Below, in pieces: positions 31,869 to 39,400 of a stretch of DNA of 64,000 bases (within the stretch, counting starts at the first letter, position 1; each line of letters starts with the position of its first letter). This stretch comes from Pseudomonas knackmussii B13. Lineage in GTDB: Bacteria; Pseudomonadota; Gammaproteobacteria; Pseudomonadales; Pseudomonadaceae. A model generated the notes under the pieces. The model was not told where the DNA came from and did no database searches. It saw only the letters and a list, made by a program, of their open reading frames with translations. Location of the stretch: assembly GCF_000689415.1 (NCBI RefSeq), contig NZ_HG322950.1, forward strand, positions 3,231,501 through 3,295,500, written 5' to 3'. The position numbers were made by a program, and so were the translations under genes.

Positions 31869-33380
31869 TTAGCGCGAACCCGGAGCGGTCGGCGCGATCT
31901 CGCCGCGCTGCCATTGCGCTTCGCGGCTGGCCAGGGCCTGGCTGATGTCGCTCAGCGAATCGGACTTGAGGGTGTCCGGCAGCGGGTCGAGGCCCACGCT
32001 GCTGAACACCTGGCCGTAGGCATTGCGCAGCTCGGCGTAGGCCAGGTCGCGCTGCAGGTCGGCCTGGAGGTTGTTCAGCTCGCCCTGGATCAGCTCCAGC
32101 TCGCCGATGCCCTGGGCGCTGTGGCGGTTGCGCAGCTCCTGGGTGATCTGCCCGTCGAGGCTGGCCAGCTCTTCGCTGGTCTGGAACTGCCGGCGCGCTT
32201 CCTGGTAGTTGGCGTTGGCCACGTAGAGCTGCGCGAGAACCGCCATCGACAGCGCCTGACGGCGTGCGGTGGAGAGCTCTTCGCCGGCCTTGGCGACCTT
32301 GATCGCCGCCGGGCCGGACATCACGTTGAACAGGTTCCAGGTCACCTTCACGCCGTAGTCGGCCCAGCTCTGGTTGACCATGTAGCTGTTGCTGTCGTAG
32401 TGGCCGCCGGCGGAGAACTCCAGGCCCGGCAGCAGGCGCAGCATGGCCTTCTTGGTCTCGGCGGCGCTGATGCGGGCCTGGTAGTCCTGCTCGCGCAGTT
32501 CCGGGCGCGAGGCCAGGGCTTCGCGTTCCAGGCTGTCCATGCCGACCTTCAGTTCCGGCACCGGATAATCGTCAGCCGGCATTGCCAGCTTCAGCTCGGT
32601 GCCCGGCGCCAGGTTGATCAGGGTGGCCAGCTCGGTCTTGGCCAGCGACAGCGCTTTACGTTGCTCTTCTAGCTGACGGGTCGCCTCGATCAGCGAGCGC
32701 TGGTAGTTCATCGCCTGCACCGGGTCGCCGATGCGCTGGTTGCCCAGTTGCTGGCTGTCCTTGCGGGCCTGGTCGACGCGGCTCATCAGGCCGTCGATGC
32801 GGCCCAGCAGTCGCTCGGCGGCAACGGCGCGCCAGTAGGCCGAACGCACGTCCTGGACGATGGTCTGGCGCACCTTGCGCCGGCGTTCTTCGACGATCAG
32901 CTTTTGGTCGGCCTGCTGCTTGGCGCTGACGTAGCTGACACCAAAGTCGAGCACGTTCCACACCATGGTCAGGTCGGCGACGTCGCGGTCGCGGTCCTGC
33001 GAGGTGGACGGTTCCAGCGACTGCTGGCCGGTTCGCACGGATTTGCTGCTCTCGGCGCTGACGTTGTTGCGCCCGGCGTAGCCGGCCGAAGCGGCCATGC
33101 GCGGTAGCATGTCGAAGGTGGCGAGTTCGACCTGGCGCTGCGCCAGGGCCTGCTCCATCACCTTCAGGCGGCCTTCGAGGTTGTACTTGATGGCGCGCGC
33201 GGTGGCGTCGTTCAGGGTCAGCGGCGCCTGCAGCGGCTCCTGCGCCTTGAACATCTGCGCCATGTCGTCACGGGCGCGCTGCTCGCTCGCTGCGCGCGTG
33301 ATCGGATCAGTAGTCACGGCGCAGCCGCTGATGGCCAGCGCCAGCAGGCTGACGCTGAAGAATCGGAAATGCCTGTTCAT
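31869..33380 (-). CDS. TolC-family outer-membrane export lipoprotein
   Basis: 503 residues from ATG 33380. Signal with lipobox (LLALAISGC), then two repeats of the outer-membrane efflux protein fold, rich in long coiled-coil segments (VMEQALAQRQVELATFDMLPRMAASAGY, QISAAETKKAML-like). It starts 53 bp after the giant surface protein on the same strand, after a sulfotransferase, so it is the dedicated outer-membrane channel of the export locus rather than a drug pump. The adaptors that would dock to it are encoded at 44.5-48.7 kb. Confidence 0.87.
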   Translation of the reverse strand: MNRHFRFFSVSLLALAISGCAVTTDPITRAASEQRARDDMAQMFKAQEPLQAPLTLNDATARAIKYNLEGRLKVMEQALAQRQVELATFDMLPRMAASAGYAGRNNVSAESSKSVRTGQQSLEPSTSQDRDRDVADLTMVWNVLDFGVSYVSAKQQADQKLIVEERRRKVRQTIVQDVRSAYWRAVAAERLLGRIDGLMSRVDQARKDSQQLGNQRIGDPVQAMNYQRSLIEATRQLEEQRKALSLAKTELATLINLAPGTELKLAMPADDYPVPELKVGMDSLEREALASRPELREQDYQARISAAETKKAMLRLLPGLEFSAGGHYDSNSYMVNQSWADYGVKVTWNLFNVMSGPAAIKVAKAGEELSTARRQALSMAVLAQLYVANANYQEARRQFQTSEELASLDGQITQELRNRHSAQGIGELELIQGELNNLQADLQRDLAYAELRNAYGQVFSSVGLDPLPDTLKSDSLSDISQALASREAQWQRGEIAPTAPGSR

Positions 33381-33433
33381 TGTGTTCGAGCCGCCCCCTG
33401 TACGGCTTCGGTTAATCCCTTTCCCCGCCACCC

Positions 33434-36400
33434 TCAGCTTGCCGGCCGTTCCTGACCGAGTTCGCCAAGAGCCTTCGCCAGGTCCGCGACCTGGCGCTGT
33501 TCGCGCTGGTTCATCTCATGCAACTGCTGCCCAAGTCCGGGCGTGGCGAAGGCGCCATGCAGTCCCCCGAAAACATTGCCGCCGCGGTGGTCGAACGCGG
33601 ACAGCGCTTCGTCCGTCCCTTGCTGGGCAGCGTCGAATACCGACGACAAGCTGCTGGTAGCGAATACCCCGGCATCGCCGCCGCCGAAACCGAGGAAGCC
33701 CATCCCTGCCCCATCGCCATGCCCGCTGCTGCTGGCATTGGAGAAGATCAGGGCGAACTGGCTCTGGCTCGGAGCCTCGCGGAACAGGCTGGTGAAGGCC
33801 GACTGCGCCTGACCGAGGTTGGAGCTGTCCAGAAGCGGCGGCATACCCAGCACCGGCGGACCGGCGTGTTGTAGCGGTGACGGCACGAACGGCCCATTGC
33901 TGGGGCTGCCGCTATTCACGATGACAACCGGGCGCGTACCCTGGTCGGTGCGGAACTGCGGATCGCCGTCACTCAGCGAGCCCTGCACCAGTACCCCGGC
34001 GGTGGACGGCAGAGCGCCCAGCTGCAGGCTGGCGGCGTTGCCCACGGCGTCGGACAGGCGTCCGCCGTTGGTGAGGATCTGGTCGCCCAGCTGGATGCCG
34101 TCGTTGTCCGTCTGGCCGGCTTGCACGGTATAGGCGAACACCAACTGTTGCGTGCCGGAGCCGGAGACGTAGTTCGCGTATGCGGTACCGCCCTGTGCCA
34201 GGGTAATGGCGATGCGCGGCACACCGCCGCTGGTGTCCACCACCACGGCTTCGTTGTAGCCGACGGTGAACTTCAGGCTTTGGCCGACGCTGTAGCGACC
34301 GTCGGCCGGCACCTGCACGCCGTTCACCTGCGGGCTGCTGTGGTCCAGCGCATAGGCTGGGCCTTGCAGGCCCTGCTGCAGGGAATTGCCGGCACGGTCC
34401 TGCACCTGGTTGTCGGCGCGCAGCGACAGGGTCAGATTGCCGTCGCCGCCGACATTGCCGACGGTGACCCGCCAGGTCTGGTCGTTGAGTCGGGTCACCG
34501 AGAGGATCTGCCCGCTGGCCGTGCCCGTGGCCTGCAGGGTGAAGGAAGTCGCCGCCAGTCCGTCGACCCGCTCGGAGAAGCTGACGTCGAAGTCGACCGT
34601 CCCGGCGTTGCTCGGCGACGGATTGGCCCGCACGAGGGTGGTGGCCGTGGGTGCGGTGGTGTCGACCAGCACGGAGCTGGTGTCGCGAACGTTACGCAAC
34701 CCCGCTTGCAGGTCATTGCCCGCGGCGTCGCGGAGGGTACTGCCGTTGCTCTGCAGCGAGAGAATCTGGATCCCGTCGGCGTCGTTGTCGCCCGGCTGGA
34801 TCTGGTACTGGAACTGCAAGGTAGTTGCGGAACCGGAAACGTAGTCCGCATAGACGGTGCGCCCTCCGATATCCAGTGCCAGGCGCGGTGCGCCGCCGCT
34901 GGTATCGAGGGTGATCGGCTCGTCGGTATCGACGGTGAATGTCAGTACCTGGCCGGCCTTGTAGTCGCCCGCGGCGATCGCAGTGACGCTGCTTACCTGC
35001 GGCGCACGGGTGTCGACCTGCACGCCCGAGGGATCGGCAACGTTGTTCAGGCCCAGCGCCAGCGCGTTACCGGCGACGTCGTGCAGGCTACCGCCGTTGG
35101 CGTCCAGGCCCAGCACGGCGATGCCGTCGGCGTCGTTGTCGCCGGCCTGCACCTGGTATTGGAACACCAGGGCCGAAGTGCCGGAGCCGGAAACGTAGTT
35201 GGCATAGACGGTCCGCCCGCCGATATCCAGGGCCAGGCGAGGAACGCCGCCGAGGGTATTGAGGGTGATCGCCTCGCTGGCGTTGACGGTGAAGTCGAGC
35301 AACGCGCCAGCCTTGTAGTCGCCTGCCGCCGGCACGCTGACGCTGGCGACGGTCGGCACCGTGGTGTCGACCAGCACGGCTGCGGTGCTGCCCACGCTGT
35401 TCAGCGTAGTGACGGCGTCGTTGCCAACCGCATCGCGCAGGCTGCCGCCGTTGGTCTGCAGCGCGCCCACGGTGATGCCGTCGGCATCGTTGTCGCCAGC
35501 CTGGACCTGGTACTGGAAGACCAGGGCCGTGCTGCCCGAGCCGGAGACATAGTTGGCGTAGACGGTCCTCGAGCCGATGGTCAGCGCCAGGCGCGGCGTG
35601 GCACCCGAGGTGTCGACGGTCACGGCTTCGCTGGCATTGACGGTAAAGCTGAGCAGGTCGCCGGCACGGTAGTAACCGTTGGACGGCACCGCGACCGAGG
35701 TCACGTCGGGAGCCGTGTGGTCGAGCGTATAGACCCCGCCCTGCAGGCCGCCGGACACTGGGTTGCCGGCGAGGTCGGTGATGCCCGTGCCGCTGGCATT
35801 GAGGTCCAGGCGCAGGGTGCCGTCGCCGCTCACCGAACCGATCAGCACGGTGTAGGTGCGCGCGTCGATCTGGGTGACGGAGCTGATGCTGCCGGCAGCC
35901 GTGCCGGTCCCCACCAGGGTGAAGTCGCTGGCGTCCACGCCGCTCACCGCCTCGTCGAAGGTGACGGTGTAGTGCAGCGAGGTGGCGTTGTTGCTCGCCG
36001 CCTCGACGCGGGCGATGCCACTGGGGGTCGGCGCTACGCCATCGACCAGCACCCCGGCGGTCGAGCCGACGCTGTTCAGCGTCGTCACCGCAGCGTTGCC
36101 GGCCAGGTCGCGCAGCGCGCCACCGTTTAGCTGCACGCTGGAGCCCAGGCTGACGCCATTGCTGTCGACCTGGCCGCTGGCGAGCACCAGACGGAAGGTC
36201 AGCGCCGAAGTGCCGGAACCGGCGAGGTACTGGGCACGAACAGTGCCACCCGTATCCAGGGTCACGTCGATGTACGGCGTGCCACCGCTGGTGTCTACCG
36301 TAACGTTCTCGCTGTAGTTGACGATGAAGTCGAGGTTGCCGCCCGCCGGGTAGGTACCGTTGGCGGGCACGGAGACGCTGCTCACCGTGGGCGCCACGCC

Positions 36401-39400
36401 GTCGATGACGATGGCCTTGTTGGCACCCAGCGAACCCGCTGCGCCCGGGCTGGCCAGGGTCAGGATCGCATCGTCGCTGGTGGCGTTGCGGATGGTGGCG
36501 CCGTTGAGCGACAGCGCCGAGGTCGAGGCGAAGTCGAGGTCGGCGCTCTGGTCGCCTGCCTGCACCGTGTAGGTGAATATCAGCGTATTGGTGCCATTGC
36601 CCGACTGGTAGGTCGCGGTTCGATCGGTAGCACCGGTCTCCAGCAGCAGGGTCGGCGAACCGCCGGAGGTATCGACGTTCACCGCCTGGTCGAAGGTGAC
36701 AGTGATGGAAATGGTATCGCCGACCTTGTAGGCGCCGTTGGCCGTGGTCGCGCTGACGCTCAGCACCGACGGGTTGACCAGGACGTCGACGGCGTGGGTC
36801 GCCGCCGCGCTGGTCTTGCTACCGTCGTTGACCGCGAAACTGATGGTACGGGTCGCGGCATTGGGAGTGCTCGAACCGTTGGAGTAGGTCACCGCCTCCA
36901 GCGCATTCTGCCACTGCGCCAAGGTCGCGGTGGCGCCGGCCGAGCTCAGGGTCATCACGCCCGTGCCGACGTTGTAGCTGGCCACGATGTTGCCGAAAAG
37001 GGCCGAGTTGCTGTTGGTGAACGCCAGCAAATCCTCCCCACTGTGGAAGTTGCCGGTAATCGCCACCGTGGCAGTGGCAAGGGTGGTGTTGTCCAGGTCG
37101 CTGACGGTGATGCCGCTGTCGATCGCGACCGGAGCACCGCCCTTGGTGAAGACGCTGCTGCCGCTGCCGGCGGTGACGATGGGCGTCTGGTCGACGGCGC
37201 TGACCGTGATCGTCCGCGTACCGACGTTGCTGCCATCGGTGCCGTCGTTGACCTGGAAGCTGACGGTCCGCGTGGCTGTGTTCGGGGTCACAGCGGTATC
37301 GGTGTAGGTCACCGAGCGCAGCGCCGCCTGCCATTGCGCCAGGGTGGCGCTGGCGCCGGCCGAGGTCAGGGTCAGCACCCCGGTCGCCGCATTGAAGCTG
37401 GCGGCGATGTTGCCCATGGTGCTGCCGTCGTTGACGAACGACAGCACGTCTTCGCCGGGGTGGAAGTTGCCGGTGATCGAAATCGTGGCGCTGGCCAGGG
37501 ACGTGTTGTCCAGGTCGCTGATGGTGATACCGCTGTCGATCGCGACGGGCGTGCTGGCGGTGTTGTCGCCGGCGACGAAGGCCGCGCTGCCGCTGTCCAC
37601 GCCCAACACCGGCGTATCGTTGACCGCCGTGACGCTCACCGTCCGGGTTACCGGTGCACTGTCTTTGCTGCCGTCGTTGACCGAGAACCCGATGCTGCGG
37701 TTGCCGGTGTTCGGCGAGTCGGATGTGTCGGTATAGGTCACCGCGCGCAACGCGGCCTGCCATTGCGCCAGGGTGGCGTTGGCGCCGGCTGAGGTGAGGG
37801 TCAGGATGCCAGTCGCCGCGTTGTAGCTGCCGACGATGTTGCCCATGGTGCTGCCGTTGTTGGTGAACGACAGCACGTCTTCGCCACTTTGGAAGTTGCC
37901 GGTGACGGCGACGGTGGCGCTGGCCAAGGTGCCGTTGTCGAGGTCGCTGACGGTGAGCCCGCCATCGATCACGACGGGCGTACTGGCGGTGTTGTTGGCC
38001 TCGGTGACCGCCGCCGTGCCGCCGCTGGCGGTGAGTACTGGCGCATCGTCGACTGCCGTGACGCTGACCGTCCGGGTAGCGGCCGCACTGGTCTTGCTGC
38101 CGTCGCTCACGCTGAAACTGACGACGCGACTGGCCGTGCTGGGAGTATCGGAGGCGTTGCCGTAGGTGACCGCGCGCAACGCGGCCTGCCACTGTGCCAA
38201 GGTGGCCTGGCCGCCGCTGGAGGTCAGGGTCAGCACGCCGGTCCCGGCATTGTAGCTGGCGACGATGTTGCCCATGGTGCTGCCGTCGTTGCTGAACGCC
38301 AGCACGTCTTCGCCGCTATTGAAATTGCCGGTGATGCTGACTGTGGCGCTGGACAGCGTCAGGTTGTCGAGATCGCTGACGGTCAGGCCAGCGTCGATCA
38401 CCACCGGCGTGCTGGCCACGTTGTCGCCCTCGGTGAAGGCGCTGGTGCCGCCGCTGGTAGCGAGAATCGGCGTCTGGTCGGTGGCGGCCACGGTGACGGT
38501 ACGCGAGGTCGCGACACTGTCGGCGGCACCGTCGTTGACCGTGAAACTGATGGTCCGGGTGCTGGTGTTCGGCGTTATCGCTGTATCGGTATAGGTCACC
38601 GAGCGCAGCGCGGCCTGCCATTGCGCCAGGGTTGCGCTGGCGCTGGCCGAGGTCAGGGTGAGGATGCCGGTCGCCGCGTTGTAGCTGGCGGTGATGTTGC
38701 CCATGGTGCTGCCGTTGTTGGTGAACGACAGCACGTCCTCGCCGGAATGGAAATTGCCCGTGATCGCCACGGTGGCGCTGGCCAGCGTGGTGTTGTCGGG
38801 ATCGGACAGGGTGATGCCGCTATCGATCGCCACCGGCGTGCTGACGCTGTTGTCGCCGGCGACGAAGGCGGCACTGCCGCCGCTGGCGGTGACCAGGGGC
38901 GCATCGTTGACCGCGGTCACGCTGACTGTCTTGGTGGCGGCCAGGCTATTGGTGGTGCCGTCGTTGACCGCGAAGCTGACGCTGCGGTCGGCGGTGTTCG
39001 GCGCGTCAGCGGTATCGGTATAGGTGACGGAGCGCAGAGCCGCCTGCCATTGCGCCAGGGTTGCGCTGGCGCTGGCCGAGGTCAGTGTCAGGACGCCGGT
39101 CGTGGCGTTGTAGCTGGCGAGGATGTTGCCCATGGTGCTGCCGTCATTGCTGAACGCCAGCACGTCCTCGCCGATGTGGAAGTTGCTTGTGATGCTGACC
39201 GTGGCCGATGCCAAGGTCGTGTTGTCGAGATCGCTCAGGACCAGACCGGCGTCGATAACCGCGGGAAGGTTTTCGCTCGCCGCTGTGGCGCCGCCGCTGG
39301 CGGTGGCGATCGGGGTGTCGTCGACGGAAGTGACGCCTACCGTCCGGGTCGCGGCATTGCCGGTGGCAGTGCCGTCGTTGGCCGCGAAGCTGAGGGTGCG

